Numbered from the stretch's first letter, positions 22,875 to 32,019 are shown. The stretch: 64,000 nucleotides of DNA from Actinomycetospora sp. NBRC 106378 (GCF_030269685.1 NZ_BSTT01000004.1:368746-432745); one strand, 5' to 3'. Numbers and translations: made by a program. The notes: generated by a model not told the origin, from the sequence alone.

Positions 22875-24614
22875 GTGACGACGGTGGGGGCGGCACCGTC
22901 CGGGCGAACGCGCTCGGGCACCCGGACGGAGCGCTTCGTCATCTGCGGGGAGAACCTGCTCACCCTCCGGATCGTGGAGGCGCTGCAACGCCAACGGGGT
23001 GACGGCACCGAGATCGTCGTCGTGGTCGCCGACCGGGCCGGCCGCTACGTCGACCGCATCGCCGCCGCCCCGGGCGTGCGCGTGGTCGAGGGCGGCCGCT
23101 CCGACGACGACCGGACCCTGCTCGCCGCCGGGGTGCGCGGCGCCACCGCGGTCGCGCTGGTCGACCGCGAGGACGTCACCAACATCCACCGGGCGCTGCG
23201 GGTGCAGGAGATCGACCCGTCGGTCCGGCTCGTGGTGCGCCTGTTCAACACCCGCCTCGGCGCCCGGATCGAGGGGATCCTGCCGACCGCGACCGTGCTC
23301 TCGGTCTCCGAGACCGCCGCGCCGTCGTTCGTCGCGCAGGCGATCGGACGGAACACCCGGCAGCACGTGCGCCTGGCGGACCGCACGTTCGTGGTGGCGG
23401 GACGCCGCGAGGTGGGGGACGAGACGGTCCTGTGCGGGCTCGCCGCGAACTCGCAGACGGGCGCCGCGGGCGGACCGCGGCTGCTGCCCGACGAGGGCCA
23501 GGACCCGGCCGACTACGTGCTCGCCCTCGCCGTCTCCCGGGCGCGGGTCACCGACCAGCTCAGCCGCCCGCGCACCGAGCGGCTCCGCAACCTCCTCGAC
23601 CGCGTCGTGGCCCGGGTCCGGGGCACCCTCACCCGTCGGCTGGCGCGCGCCACGCTGGCCCTGATCCTGCTCTTCGTCGCCGGGACCATCGCCTTCGCGA
23701 CGGCGGGGGGCTACTCCCTCGGCGACGCCATCTACCTCGCCGTGCTCGACTCGGCGGGTGCCGCGCAGCCGGACACGCAGGCGAGCGTGGCGGTCCGCGT
23801 GATCCAGGCCTTCGTCACCGTCGTGGGCATCGCGATCATCCCGCTCGTGACGGCGGTGGTGGTGGAGAGCGCCGTCAGCGCGCGCACCACCGGCGGGACG
23901 ACGCGGCGGATGCCGCGCCGCGACCACGTGGTGGTCGTGGGGCTGGGCAACGTCGGGCTGCGCATCGTGACGACCCTGCGGGAGCGGGGGGTCCCCGTCG
24001 TCGGGGTGGAGCGCGAGGACGACACCGCCGGGGCGGCCGCCGCCGCCCGGGCGGGGGTGCCGGTCGTGTTCGGCGACGCCACGCGGGAGCGGGTGCTGCG
24101 GGAGGCCGGCGCCGAGGGGGCCCGCGCCCTGGTGGCCGTGACCAGCGACGACGCCACCAACCTGCAGGCCGCGCTGGTGGCCCGGTCGGTCCAGCGGGCG
24201 GTCCGGGTGGTGCTGCGGCTGCGCGACGACGACCTCGCCGCCCGCGTGGAGCGCAGCATGGACGCGATCTCACGCAGCGTCTCCTACGTCGCGGCGCCGG
24301 TGTTCGCGGCGGCCCTGCGGGACGGCCAGGTGCTCGCCACCATCCCGGTCGGGCGCCGCATCCTGCTCATGGCCGAGGTGACGGTGGGGCGGGCGTCCCT
24401 GATGACGGGCCTGCCGGTCGCGGTGCTCGTGGAGGCCGGGCAGGTCCGCGTGGTCGGCGTGTTCCGCGGCGCCGGGCCCGACGCCGTGCTGGAGATGCCG
24501 CCACGGCCGCACCGGGGGCTCAAGGTCGGCGACCGGCTGCTCGTCGTCGCCACCCGCGGCGGACTCGGGACGGTGCTGGAACGCTGCGCGCCACGGTCCG
24601 TCGTCGCAGGATGA
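22875..24614 (+). CDS. RCK/TrkA-N protein with degenerate two-TM pore module
   Basis: 579 aa. Two NAD-binding RCK (TrkA-N) units flank a central membrane module, as in ion-channel-like NAD-binding proteins. The first starts at residue 19 (ERFVICGENLLTLRIVEALQ). The membrane module is near 255-345 (LALILLFVAGTIAFATAGGY ... VRVIQAFVTVVGIAIIPLVT). The second RCK starts near 357 (HVVVVGLGNVGLRIVTTL) and has a C-terminal TrkA-C-like part. Where K+ channels have T-V-G-Y-G-D the sequence reads YLAVLDSAGAAQPD, with no G-Y-G filter, so K+ selectivity is doubtful. It may be a nucleotide- or ligand-sensing relative of channels. Confidence 0.85.
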   Translation: MTTVGAAPSGRTRSGTRTERFVICGENLLTLRIVEALQRQRGDGTEIVVVVADRAGRYVDRIAAAPGVRVVEGGRSDDDRTLLAAGVRGATAVALVDREDVTNIHRALRVQEIDPSVRLVVRLFNTRLGARIEGILPTATVLSVSETAAPSFVAQAIGRNTRQHVRLADRTFVVAGRREVGDETVLCGLAANSQTGAAGGPRLLPDEGQDPADYVLALAVSRARVTDQLSRPRTERLRNLLDRVVARVRGTLTRRLARATLALILLFVAGTIAFATAGGYSLGDAIYLAVLDSAGAAQPDTQASVAVRVIQAFVTVVGIAIIPLVTAVVVESAVSARTTGGTTRRMPRRDHVVVVGLGNVGLRIVTTLRERGVPVVGVEREDDTAGAAAAARAGVPVVFGDATRERVLREAGAEGARALVAVTSDDATNLQAALVARSVQRAVRVVLRLRDDDLAARVERSMDAISRSVSYVAAPVFAAALRDGQVLATIPVGRRILLMAEVTVGRASLMTGLPVAVLVEAGQVRVVGVFRGAGPDAVLEMPPRPHRGLKVGDRLLVVATRGGLGTVLERCAPRSVVAG

Positions 24615-24925
24615 CGACCATGATCCGCAACGTGGTGGTCGGTGTGGTGTCCGACGGCGTGAGCGCCGAACAGGTCGAGGAGGCGCTGCAGGCGCTGCGC
24701 GACCTCCGCGTCGAGGGTCTGGAGTTCGACCTGCTCGCCGGGCAGGACCGCGGGCTGCGTCCGGGCAACGCCTCCTACTGCCTCACCGTCGACTTCCCGG
24801 ACGACGAGGCCTACCGCGTCTACGACGCCGACGAGGAGCACAACCGCATCCGCCGGGAGCTGTTCGCGCCGATCTCGACGGAGATCCGCCGCATCCAGTT
24901 CGCGCTGCCCGGCCACGCCACCTGA
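24611..24925 (+). CDS. Dabb (stress-responsive alpha/beta barrel) domain protein
   Basis: 104 aa; its ATG overlaps the previous stop (ATGA). A single Dabb domain fills the chain: IRNVVVGVVSDGVSAEQVEE at the start, then FDLLAGQDRGLRPGNASYC and LTVDFPDDEAYRVYDADEEH. Dabb proteins form dimeric ferredoxin-like barrels, and their function is usually unknown. Coupling to the RCK/channel-like gene suggests they act together. Last gene of the desaturase-cyclase block. Confidence 0.85.
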   Translation: MTTMIRNVVVGVVSDGVSAEQVEEALQALRDLRVEGLEFDLLAGQDRGLRPGNASYCLTVDFPDDEAYRVYDADEEHNRIRRELFAPISTEIRRIQFALPGHAT

Positions 24926-24926
24926 C

Positions 24927-24977
24927 GCGTGAGGGGAACCCTGGAGCGCTCTTATGGCCCGAGGGTTCCCCTCACGC
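24927..24977. terminator. bidirectional terminator hairpin, 16-bp perfect stem
   Basis: GCGTGAGGGGAACCCT (24927-24942) is perfectly inverted at 24962-24977 around a 19-nt loop, between the convergent Dabb and aldo/keto reductase genes. There is no U-tract on either side. Confidence 0.75.
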
Positions 24978-24987
24978 AGGGGGTGGG

Positions 24988-25962
24988 TCAGGCCACGCCC
25001 TCCGGGGAGGCACCGGAGACCTGCACGCCGTCGGCGGTGATCTTCTCGATCTCGGCCACGTCCTCGTTCGACAGCTCGACGTCGACCGCGGCGAGCGAGC
25101 GCTCGATGTTGCGGTCGGAGCGGGCGCCGACGATCGCGACGTCGATCCCCTCCTGCGCGAGCACCCACGCGATCGCGAGCTGCGAGACCTCGACGCCCTT
25201 GTCGGCGGCGAACGACTTCAGTCGCTCGATCACGGCGAGGTTCTTCTCGAACTTCTCGCCCTGGAACGCCGAGGCCTGGGAGCGCCAGTCGGAGTCCTCG
25301 AACGTCGTCGACGAGTCCATCGTCCCGGTCAGCAGCCCGGAGCCGAGCGGCGAGTAGACGAGCGTGCCGATGTCGTTCTCGCGGACGTACGGGAGGATCT
25401 TCTCCTCGATGCCGCGGCGGAACAGGTGGTACGGCGGCTGCAGGGTCTCGACGGGGCGGCGCCGGTCGAACGCGGCCATCTGCTGCTCGTCGAAGTTCGA
25501 CACCCCGACGTGGCGGATCTTGCCCTCGTCCACCAGCTCCTGCAGGTAGCCGGCGGTGTCCTCGAACGGCGTCTCCGTGTCGGGCCAGTGGATCTGGTAG
25601 AGGTCGATGTGGTCGATCTTCATCGCCTTCAGGCTGGACTCGACCCCGGAGCGCAGGTACTCGCGGCTGGAGTCGCGGGCCTTGTCGCCGCCCGGGTTGA
25701 TCCCGCCCTTGGTGGCGATGACCACGGAGTCGCGGTTCGAGTCGAGCTCGCTGCGCAGGGCGTTGGCGAGCACCTCCTCGGCCTCGCCGAACCCGTAGGC
25801 CTGCGCGGTGTCGAAGAAGTTCACGCCGAGATCGAGGGCGTGGCGGATCGCGCGCTGCGCCTGGTCCGCGTCGTAGGAGCCCCACTCCCCGGACACCTGC
25901 CACGTCCCGAACGCGATCCGGGACACCTCGAGCTCCGTCTTGCCGAGCCTGGTCGTCTTCAT
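24988..25962 (-). CDS. aldo/keto reductase
   Basis: 324 aa from the ATG giving MKTTRLGKTELEVSRIAFGT; an in-frame upstream extension to 26043 lacks similarity. AKR (beta/alpha)8 NADPH oxidoreductase with the tetrad in VNFFDTAQAYGFGEAEEVL (Asp, Tyr), VVIATKGG (Lys) and YQIHWPD (His). NADPH-site residues lie in AIVGARSDRNIERSLA. Reduces an aldehyde or ketone; substrate unknown. Divergent from the glycosyltransferase gene. Confidence 0.9.
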   Translation of the reverse strand: MKTTRLGKTELEVSRIAFGTWQVSGEWGSYDADQAQRAIRHALDLGVNFFDTAQAYGFGEAEEVLANALRSELDSNRDSVVIATKGGINPGGDKARDSSREYLRSGVESSLKAMKIDHIDLYQIHWPDTETPFEDTAGYLQELVDEGKIRHVGVSNFDEQQMAAFDRRRPVETLQPPYHLFRRGIEEKILPYVRENDIGTLVYSPLGSGLLTGTMDSSTTFEDSDWRSQASAFQGEKFEKNLAVIERLKSFAADKGVEVSQLAIAWVLAQEGIDVAIVGARSDRNIERSLAAVDVELSNEDVAEIEKITADGVQVSGASPEGVA

Positions 25963-26054
25963 ACCGACGGCTACCCCGGCCCCGGCGCCGTGATTCGGGG
26001 ACGTATCGGGCAGGGTCTCCCCGGCCCCGGCGATCTTCGGCACAGTGTCGGGAC

Positions 26055-27230
26055 GTGCGCATCCTCGTGGCCGCCCTGGGCTCGCCCGGGCACGCCTTCC
26101 CGCTCGTCCCGCTCTCGGTCGCCCTGCACGACGCCGGGCACGACGTCACCTTCGCCACCGGTCCCGACGTCGAGCCGACGATCGCGACGACCGGCGTGCC
26201 CACGCTCGCCGTCGGGCGGCCGATGTTCGACGTCTTCCGCGAGGTGATGGCGGCCCGGGGGATGACGGGGCCGCCGACCTCGACGCAGGGCACCCGGGAG
26301 ATCGCCGGCGAGGTGTTCGGCGCCGCCATGCCGCGGCTGTTCGCCCCGGCCCTGCGCGACCACCTGGCCGAGCACCCCGCGGACCTGGTGATCGCCGAGA
26401 CCGGCGCGCCCGGGGCCGCACTCGCCGCCCGTGCGACCGGGACCCCGTGCGTGCTGCACTCCTTCGGGCGCCGTCCCGTGCCGATCGCGCCCTTCGCGGT
26501 GCGGGTCCGCGAGCCGCTGGCGCGGGTGGCCGCGGAGGTCGGGATCGAGGTGGCCGTCGACCGGCCCCTCGCGCACGCCTACCTCGACGTCTGCCCGCCG
26601 TCGATGCAGGACCCGGAGACCGCCGACGTGCTGGCGGGCCTGACCGAGCTGCCCCTGCGGCCGACGGGATGGAACCCGCCGACCTCCTTCGTCGCCCGCC
26701 GCCGGCCCGGCACCCGGTGGGTGCTGCTCACGCTCGGCACCGCGTTCGGCGACGCGGGTGTGCTGCGGGCCGCCGTCGAGGGTCTCGCCGCGGCCGACCT
26801 CGACGTCCTGGTCGCCACCGGGTCGGTCGACGCGGGGGAGCTGGCCGACCTCGACCGCGACGGCGTCCAGGTCGAGCCGTTCGTGCCGCAGGCCGAGCTG
26901 CTCCGCAGCGACGACCCGCCCGCCGTCGTCGTCCACCACGGCGGCAGCGGCACCACGCTCTCCTGCGCGGGCGCCGGGGTGCCGCAGCTGTTCCTGCCGC
27001 AGGGCGCCGACCAGTTCTTCAACGCCGCGGCCGTGGTGCGGATCGGTGCCGGCCGGCAGCTCCTCGGCCCCGAGGCGACCCCACCGGCCGTCGGGACGGC
27101 CGTGCGGGAGCTGCTCGACGACGGCCCCGAGCGGGCCTCCGCCCGCGCGCTGGCGGCGGAGGTGGCCGCGATCCCGTCCCCGGACGACGTCGCCGCCCGG
27201 GTGGAGGACTGGGCTCAGCCCGCGATGTAG
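26055..27230 (+). CDS. UDP-glycosyltransferase (GT1, macrolide-type)
   Basis: 391 aa, GTG start. GT-B glycosyltransferase of the MGT/UGT type. The N-terminal acceptor domain opens ILVAALGSPGHAFPLVPLSV. The C-terminal donor domain has VLLTLGTAFGD near residue 220 and VVVHHGGSGTTLSCAGAGVP then QLFLPQGADQFFNAAAV (donor-binding signature) near 295-325. It probably glucosylates a small lipophilic or polyketide-like acceptor; no biosynthetic cluster is adjacent. Its 3' end overlaps the convergent CBS gene by 16 nt. Confidence 0.87.
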   Translation: MRILVAALGSPGHAFPLVPLSVALHDAGHDVTFATGPDVEPTIATTGVPTLAVGRPMFDVFREVMAARGMTGPPTSTQGTREIAGEVFGAAMPRLFAPALRDHLAEHPADLVIAETGAPGAALAARATGTPCVLHSFGRRPVPIAPFAVRVREPLARVAAEVGIEVAVDRPLAHAYLDVCPPSMQDPETADVLAGLTELPLRPTGWNPPTSFVARRRPGTRWVLLTLGTAFGDAGVLRAAVEGLAAADLDVLVATGSVDAGELADLDRDGVQVEPFVPQAELLRSDDPPAVVVHHGGSGTTLSCAGAGVPQLFLPQGADQFFNAAAVVRIGAGRQLLGPEATPPAVGTAVRELLDDGPERASARALAAEVAAIPSPDDVAARVEDWAQPAM

Positions 27231-27643
27231 GCCTCGAGCTGGCGGCGGTGGTCCTCGAGCATGTCGAGCCGGGTCTTGACGACGTCGCCGATGCTGACGA
27301 TGCCCGCCAGCGTCCCGTCCTCGATGACCGGCAGGTGGCGGATGCGGCGCTCCGTCATCACCGCGCCGAGCGCGTCGACCTCGTCGTCGGGGCCGCAGGT
27401 GGTGACCGGAGCGGTCATGATCGACCCCACGGAGTCGGTGAGGACGGCCCGGCCGCGGTGGTGCAGGTGCCGGACGACGTCGCGTTCGGAGACCATCCCG
27501 ACCACGCCGCCCTCGCCGTCGACGACCACCGCGGCTCCGACGCCGCGGGCGGCGAGAGCGGCGAGCAGGCTGGGCACCGGGGTGCTCCGCTCGACCGTGA
27601 GGACCCCGGCGGGCTTGGCGTTCAGGACGTCCCGGATGCGCAT
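27215..27643 (-). CDS. tandem CBS-domain protein
   Basis: 142 aa with two CBS domains and nothing else: residues 6-60 (VLTVERSTPVPSLLAALAAR, VVGMVSERDVVRHL) and 73-130 (IMTAPVTTCGPDDEVDALGA, LAGIVSIGDVVKTRLDMLED). CBS pairs bind adenine nucleotides and act as regulatory modules. Such stand-alone actinobacterial proteins resemble the mycobacterial hypoxic-response protein group, but no partner is evident here. Divergent from the HMG-CoA lyase-like gene. Confidence 0.9.
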   Translation of the reverse strand: MRIRDVLNAKPAGVLTVERSTPVPSLLAALAARGVGAAVVVDGEGGVVGMVSERDVVRHLHHRGRAVLTDSVGSIMTAPVTTCGPDDEVDALGAVMTERRIRHLPVIEDGTLAGIVSIGDVVKTRLDMLEDHRRQLEAYIAG

Positions 27644-27799
27644 CGTCGACTCCCTCGTCCGGCGAATGGTGTGACGACGATCGCATGTCCGGTCTGCGTC
27701 GGAAAGGCTCCCGACGGGGGTTCCGGGACGATCTCCGGGTCACTCTGCGACGGCTAGGGTCGAGCCGTCGGCCGACGGACCAGGAGGGACGCACACGAC

Positions 27800-28687
27800 A
27801 TGGTCGGAATCGTGGAGGTCAGCCCACGCGACGGGCTGCAGAACGAGAAGACCCTGCTCGAGACCGACGCGAAGGTCGAGCTGATCTCCCAGGCGATCGC
27901 CGCGGGGGCGACGCGGATCGAGTCGTGCTCGTTCGTGCACCCGAAGCTCGTGCCCGCGATGGCCGACGCCGAGGCCGTGATGGAGCGGGTGCCGCGGCCC
28001 GAGGGCGTCTCGCACATCGGGCTCGTGCTCAACCGGCGGGGCTTCGACCGCGCGGTCGCGGCCGGGGTCGACGAGATCAACGTCGTGGTCCCGGCGTCCG
28101 ACACCTTCTCGAAGCGCAACCAGAACTCGACCACCGACGCGCTCACCGCCGTGGCCGAGGAGGTCTGCGCCGAGGCGGCGTCGACGGGCCTGTTCGCGAC
28201 GGTCACGATCGCCACGTCGTTCGGCTGCCCGTTCGAGGGCGAGGTCGACCCGGACCGCGTGGTCGAGGTGGCGCGCCGGTCGGCGGCGGCGGGTGCGAAG
28301 GAGATCGCGATCGCCGACACGATCGGCGTCGGCGTGCCCACCCAGGTGCGGACCCTGCTCGACGGCGTGCGCTCGGTGGCGCCCGACGTGATCATCCGCG
28401 CGCACTTCCACAACACCCGCAACACCGGCTTCGCGAACGCGGTCGCGGCGTACGAGTGGGGCGTGGACTGGCTCGACTCGTCCAACGGCGGCGTCGGCGG
28501 CTGCCCGTTCGCGCCCGCGGCGACCGGCAACATCGCCACCGAGGACCTCGTCTACCTGCTCGAGCGCATGGGTGTGCCCACCGGGCTCGACCTGGACAGG
28601 CTCATCCCCATCGCCGGCTTCCTGTCCGACCAGCTCGGCTACCGGGTGCCCGCGCTGCTGCCGCGGGCGGGGACGTTCCCCGGGTAG
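27800..28687 (+). CDS. hydroxymethylglutaryl-CoA lyase family protein
   Basis: 295 aa, ATG start with AGGAGGG upstream. DRE-TIM metallolyase of the HMG-CoA lyase type: VEVSPRDGLQNEKTLLETDA at the start (substrate Arg, metal Asp), IRAHFHNTRNTGFAN (metal His pair) near residue 202, and the lyase-type loop SNGGVGGCPFAPAATGN near 233-250 with its catalytic Cys. It cleaves HMG-CoA or a related 3-hydroxyacyl-CoA to acetoacetate or similar plus acetyl-CoA, in leucine or terpenoid breakdown. TAGGGT at 27755-27760 is a possible -10. Confidence 0.88.
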   Translation: MVGIVEVSPRDGLQNEKTLLETDAKVELISQAIAAGATRIESCSFVHPKLVPAMADAEAVMERVPRPEGVSHIGLVLNRRGFDRAVAAGVDEINVVVPASDTFSKRNQNSTTDALTAVAEEVCAEAASTGLFATVTIATSFGCPFEGEVDPDRVVEVARRSAAAGAKEIAIADTIGVGVPTQVRTLLDGVRSVAPDVIIRAHFHNTRNTGFANAVAAYEWGVDWLDSSNGGVGGCPFAPAATGNIATEDLVYLLERMGVPTGLDLDRLIPIAGFLSDQLGYRVPALLPRAGTFPG

Positions 28688-28716
28688 GACCGCGCTCCGT
28701 CGGGAAGGATGGCGGC

Positions 28717-29391
28717 ATGTCCGAGACCCCGGCCGACACCGCCGCCGCGCCCGATCCGCTCGACACGAACACCGCCGGCAGCGCCTGGCTGCAGCGGGCC
28801 TACACCCTCACCGGGCCCGACGACGCCCGCGACCTCTACGACGAGTGGGCGTCGACCTACGACGAGGAGCTCACCGGCGCGTCGCAGGGCTACGTGGGCC
28901 CGGAGCTCGCCGCCCGGACGGTCGTGGCGCAGGCGGGCGTCGACGGGGAGATCCTCGACGCCGGGTGCGGCACCGGCCTGGTGGGGATCGCCCTGGCCGC
29001 GGCGGGCGCGAAGGACATCGACGGCGTCGACCTGTCGCCGGGGATGCTGGCGCGGGCGAAGGCGACCGGGGTGTACCGACGCCTGGCCCCCGCGGACCTG
29101 TCCCGGGCCCTGCCGAGCCCGGCCGACTCCTACGACGTGGTGGTCTGCGTCGGGACCCTCACCCACGGGCACGTGGGGCCGGGTGCGTTCGGCGAGTTCG
29201 TCCGGCTGACCCGGCCGGGCGGGACGATCGTCGCGACCGTGCTCGACGACATCTGGGACTCCGGCGGCTACCGCGCCGAGGTCGACCGGCTCGCGCAGAT
29301 GGCGATGGTCGAGGTCGTCTCCACCGACGTGGTCGACTACCGCCGCGCCGCCGATGTCGGCGCCCGGATGGTGGTGCTGCGGGTGGCGTAG
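28717..29391 (+). CDS. class I SAM-dependent methyltransferase
   Basis: 224 aa, ATG start behind GGAAGG. Rossmann-fold methyltransferase: motif I EILDAGCGTGLVGIALAAAG near residue 84, acidic strand DIDGVDLSPGMLARAK near 105, and a post-I segment YDVVVCVGTLTHGHVGPGAF. The region before motif I (RDLYDEWASTYDEELTG) resembles Williams-Beuren-type methyltransferases. Substrate unknown. It follows the HMG-CoA lyase-like gene by 29 nt, probably the same transcript. Confidence 0.87.
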   Translation: MSETPADTAAAPDPLDTNTAGSAWLQRAYTLTGPDDARDLYDEWASTYDEELTGASQGYVGPELAARTVVAQAGVDGEILDAGCGTGLVGIALAAAGAKDIDGVDLSPGMLARAKATGVYRRLAPADLSRALPSPADSYDVVVCVGTLTHGHVGPGAFGEFVRLTRPGGTIVATVLDDIWDSGGYRAEVDRLAQMAMVEVVSTDVVDYRRAADVGARMVVLRVA

Positions 29392-29404
29392 TCCCCGGAA
29401 CGAG

Positions 29405-29449
29405 CGAACGGCACTCTCGCAGCATCTACGTGCGCGAGAGTGCCGTTCG
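29405..29449. terminator. bidirectional terminator hairpin, 16-bp perfect stem
   Basis: CGAACGGCACTCTCGC (29405-29420) is perfectly inverted at 29434-29449 with a 13-nt loop, between the convergent methyltransferase gene and the end of the catechol operon. No U-tract. Confidence 0.75.
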
Positions 29450-29470
29450 TGCGGAACGGGGGTGTGGCGA

Positions 29471-30109
29471 TCAGCCCAGCGCGCTCGTCAGCTCGGCCCC
29501 GGTCTTCTCGCGGACCTCGTCCTCGGTGACACCCTCGGCGAGTTCGCGCAGCACGAGGCCGGACTCGGTGACGTCGATGACCGCGATGTCGGTGATGATG
29601 CGCTGGACGACGCCCTCACCGGTCAGCGGCAGGTCGCACTTCTCGACGATCTTGTGCGAGCCGTCCTTCGCGACGTGCTCCATGAGCACGATGACGGTCT
29701 TGGCGCCGTGCACGAGGTCCATCGCGCCGCCCATGCCCTTGACCATCTTGCCGGGGATCATCCAGTTGGCGATGTCGCCGGTCTGGGAGACCTGCATGGC
29801 GCCGAGGATGGCGGTGTCGACCTTGCCGCCGCGGATCATCCCGAAGGAGAGCGCCGAGTCGAAGAACGAGGCGCCGGGCAGCGTCGTGACCGTCTCCTTG
29901 CCGGCGTTGATGAGGTCCGGGTCGACGTCGGCGTCGTAGGGGTACGGGCCGACCCCGAGCAGGCCGTTCTCGGAGTGCAGCGAGATGCCGACGCCGTCGG
30001 GCACGTAGTTCGGGACCAGGGTCGGCAGGCCGATGCCGAGGTTGACGTAGGAACCGTCGTGGAGCTCACGGGCCGCCCGGGCGGCCATCTGCTCGCGGGT
30101 CAGGCTCAT
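29471..30109 (-). CDS. pcaJ: 3-oxoacid/3-oxoadipate CoA-transferase subunit B
   Basis: 212 aa beta subunit. The catalytic Glu motif is [16 protein letters not shown] near residue 47; other landmarks are [20 protein letters not shown] and [20 protein letters not shown]. Together with subunit A it transfers CoA from succinyl-CoA to a 3-oxoacid. SCOT and PcaJ are hard to tell apart by sequence. Its place as last gene of the catechol ortho-cleavage operon supports 3-oxoadipate as substrate. The ATG overlaps the subunit A stop (ATGA). Confidence 0.85.
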   Translation of the reverse strand: MSLTREQMAARAARELHDGSYVNLGIGLPTLVPNYVPDGVGISLHSENGLLGVGPYPYDADVDPDLINAGKETVTTLPGASFFDSALSFGMIRGGKVDTAILGAMQVSQTGDIANWMIPGKMVKGMGGAMDLVHGAKTVIVLMEHVAKDGSHKIVEKCDLPLTGEGVVQRIITDIAVIDVTESGLVLRELAEGVTEDEVREKTGAELTSALG

Positions 30110-30909
30110 CGGTTCATCGTCTCCTGGGTCGTGCGCTTCTCGATGTGCTTGCGGCCCACCTCGTCGGGCGTGAGCTCGACGACGCGGTGGACGAAGATGC
30201 CGGGCAGGTGGACCTCGTCGGGGTCGATCTCGCCGGGCTCCACGAGCTGTTCGACCTCGGCGATCGCGACCCGCGCGGCCATCGCGGCGAGCGGGTTGAA
30301 GTTGCGCGCGGACTTGTTGAACACGAGGTTGCCGTGCCGGTCGCCCTTGGCCGCGCGGACGATGCCGAAGTCGATGTCCAGGGCGGTCTCGAGCACGTAG
30401 GGCTTGCGGATCCGGGAGCCGTCGGCCTGGGTGACCTCGAACTCGCGGACCTCCTTGGCCGGGGAGGTCACGGTGACGTTGCCGTCGGCGTCGTAGCGCC
30501 AGGGCAGCCCGCCGTCGGCGATCATCGTCCCGACGCCGGCCGGGGTGTAGAAGGCGGGGACGCCGGTGCCGGCGGCGCGCATGCGCTCGGCCAGGGTGCC
30601 CTGCGGGTTGAGCTCGACCTCGATCTCGCCGCCCAGGTACTGGCGGGCGAACTCCTTGTTCTCGCCGATGTAGGAGGCGACCACCCGGGAGATGCGGTGC
30701 TGCTCGAGCAGCACGCCCAGCCCCCAGCCGTCGACGCCGCAGTTGTTGGACGCGACCTTCAGGTCGGTCGCGTCGGTGCGGTTCAGCGCGTCGATCAGCA
30801 CGATCGGCACCCCGGACAGGCCGAAGCCACCGACGGCCAACGAGGCGCCGCTCGCGATGTCGGCCACCGCCTCGTCGGCGCTCGCGACCACCTTGTCGAT
30901 CTCGCTCAT
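30106..30909 (-). CDS. pcaI: 3-oxoacid/3-oxoadipate CoA-transferase subunit A
   Basis: 267 aa alpha subunit: [20 protein letters not shown] near residue 21 (CoA-transferase I signature), [20 protein letters not shown] near 64, [20 protein letters not shown] near 101, and [20 protein letters not shown] near 192. Works with subunit B to form 3-oxoadipyl-CoA, by operon context. It overlaps both the preceding pcaD stop and the following subunit B start by 4 nt. Slightly longer than typical PcaI because of the C-terminal segment that follows the signature region. Confidence 0.85.
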   Translation of the reverse strand: MSEIDKVVASADEAVADIASGASLAVGGFGLSGVPIVLIDALNRTDATDLKVASNNCGVDGWGLGVLLEQHRISRVVASYIGENKEFARQYLGGEIEVELNPQGTLAERMRAAGTGVPAFYTPAGVGTMIADGGLPWRYDADGNVTVTSPAKEVREFEVTQADGSRIRKPYVLETALDIDFGIVRAAKGDRHGNLVFNKSARNFNPLAAMAARVAIAEVEQLVEPGEIDPDEVHLPGIFVHRVVELTPDEVGRKHIEKRTTQETMNR

Positions 30910-31721
30910 GCAGATCCCTTCACGTGCTCGGCCAGCAGGGGGGTGACGATCTCGGGTCGCTGGTAGGACGCCAGGTGGGCGGCGTCGGCGACGACCTCGA
31001 AGCGGGCGCCGGGGATGCCGTCGGCGAGGACCTGCCCGTGCTCGGGCGGCGTCGCCGGGTCGTGCTCCCCGGAGATCACGAGGGTGGGCGCGGTGATGTC
31101 ACCGAGCCGCGCGCGGGAGTCCCAGGCGGCGATCGCCTCGCAGCAGGCGGCGTAGCCCTCGGCCGGGGTCGCGGCGATCATGTCGCGCATCGCGTTCCGG
31201 ACGGCGGGTGCGGCCTCCGCGTGGTCGTCGGTGAACCAGCGGGCCACGACGGCGTCGGCGATGGCGCCCACGCCGTCGGCTCGGACCGTCGCCGCACGCT
31301 CCAGCCACGGGTCGGGATCGCCGAAGCGGGCGGAGGTGCAGACCAGGGCGAGGGCCGCGACCCGCGCAGGCGCGCGCAGGGCGATCGCCTGGCTGATCGC
31401 GCCGCCCAGGGAGACGCCGGCGAAGGACGCACGGTCGACGCCGAGCCCGTCGAGGGTCTCCAGCACGTCGTCGGCGAGCTGCGACACGGAGTACGGCCCG
31501 TCCGGGACGGGGGAGGTGCCGTGGCCGCGGGTGTCGACCGTGATCACCCGGTGCTCGACGGCCAGGTCCCGTCGCTGGGGGGCCCACATGTCGACCGTGG
31601 AGCCCAGCGAGCAGAGCAGGACGACGACCGGGGCCTCGCGCGGCCCTTCGTCGGTCACGTGGAGTCGCACTCGAACACCCTCCCGTATCGGGCGATGTGT
31701 GCCCATGGGACTTCCGGCCAC
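30906..31721 (-). CDS. pcaD: 3-oxoadipate enol-lactonase (alpha/beta hydrolase)
   Basis: 271 aa, or about 266 if the second Met is used. Alpha/beta hydrolase with nucleophile elbow [13 protein letters not shown] near residue 100, [12 protein letters not shown] (acid) and [12 protein letters not shown] (His) near 250. Early landmarks [18 protein letters not shown] and [16 protein letters not shown] are typical of PcaD. It hydrolyses 3-oxoadipate enol-lactone to 3-oxoadipate, joining the CatC product to the CoA-transferase. It lies between catC (16-nt gap) and the CoA-transferase genes (4-nt overlap). Confidence 0.88.
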   Translation of the reverse strand: MAGSPMGTHRPIREGVRVRLHVTDEGPREAPVVVLLCSLGSTVDMWAPQRRDLAVEHRVITVDTRGHGTSPVPDGPYSVSQLADDVLETLDGLGVDRASFAGVSLGGAISQAIALRAPARVAALALVCTSARFGDPDPWLERAATVRADGVGAIADAVVARWFTDDHAEAAPAVRNAMRDMIAATPAEGYAACCEAIAAWDSRARLGDITAPTLVISGEHDPATPPEHGQVLADGIPGARFEVVADAAHLASYQRPEIVTPLLAEHVKGSA

Positions 31722-31737
31722 CGGCAGTGTGCGCCGC

Positions 31738-32019
31738 TCACACGTCCAGCTTCGACGGGTGCCGGGTCAGGGAGGTCACCTCGATGTCCATGTACGGGAA
31801 CAGCGGGAGGCTGGAGAGCAGCTCGTGGAGCTCGTCGCCGGACTCCACGTCGAACCGGCTGACGTTGGCGTAGCGCCCGACCACGCGCCACAGCTCCGGC
31901 CACTTCCCCGACCGCTGGATCTCGTGGGCCCGCTCCCGCTCCCGGGCACGCAGGTCGTCGGCGACGTCCTGCGGCATGTCGTGGGGCAGGCGGACGTCCA
32001 TACGGACGAGGAACTGCAC
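31738..32019 (-). CDS. catC: muconolactone isomerase
   Basis: 93 aa, the usual CatC size. GTG start with GGGAG six bases upstream. It opens VQFLVRMDVRLPHDMPQDVA, and carries LRARERERAHEIQRSGKWPE and ELWRVVGRYANVSRFDVES, the family hallmarks (ferredoxin-like fold with conserved Glu and Trp). It converts (+)-muconolactone to 3-oxoadipate enol-lactone. It lies between catB (68-nt gap) and pcaD. Confidence 0.93.
   Translation of the reverse strand: MQFLVRMDVRLPHDMPQDVADDLRARERERAHEIQRSGKWPELWRVVGRYANVSRFDVESGDELHELLSSLPLFPYMDIEVTSLTRHPSKLDV

Noticed and set aside
26055..27230. Natural-product biosynthetic cluster around the macrolide-type glycosyltransferase
   Set aside because: No polyketide, NRPS, terpene or sugar-nucleotide genes are nearby; neighbours are an aldo/keto reductase and a CBS protein.
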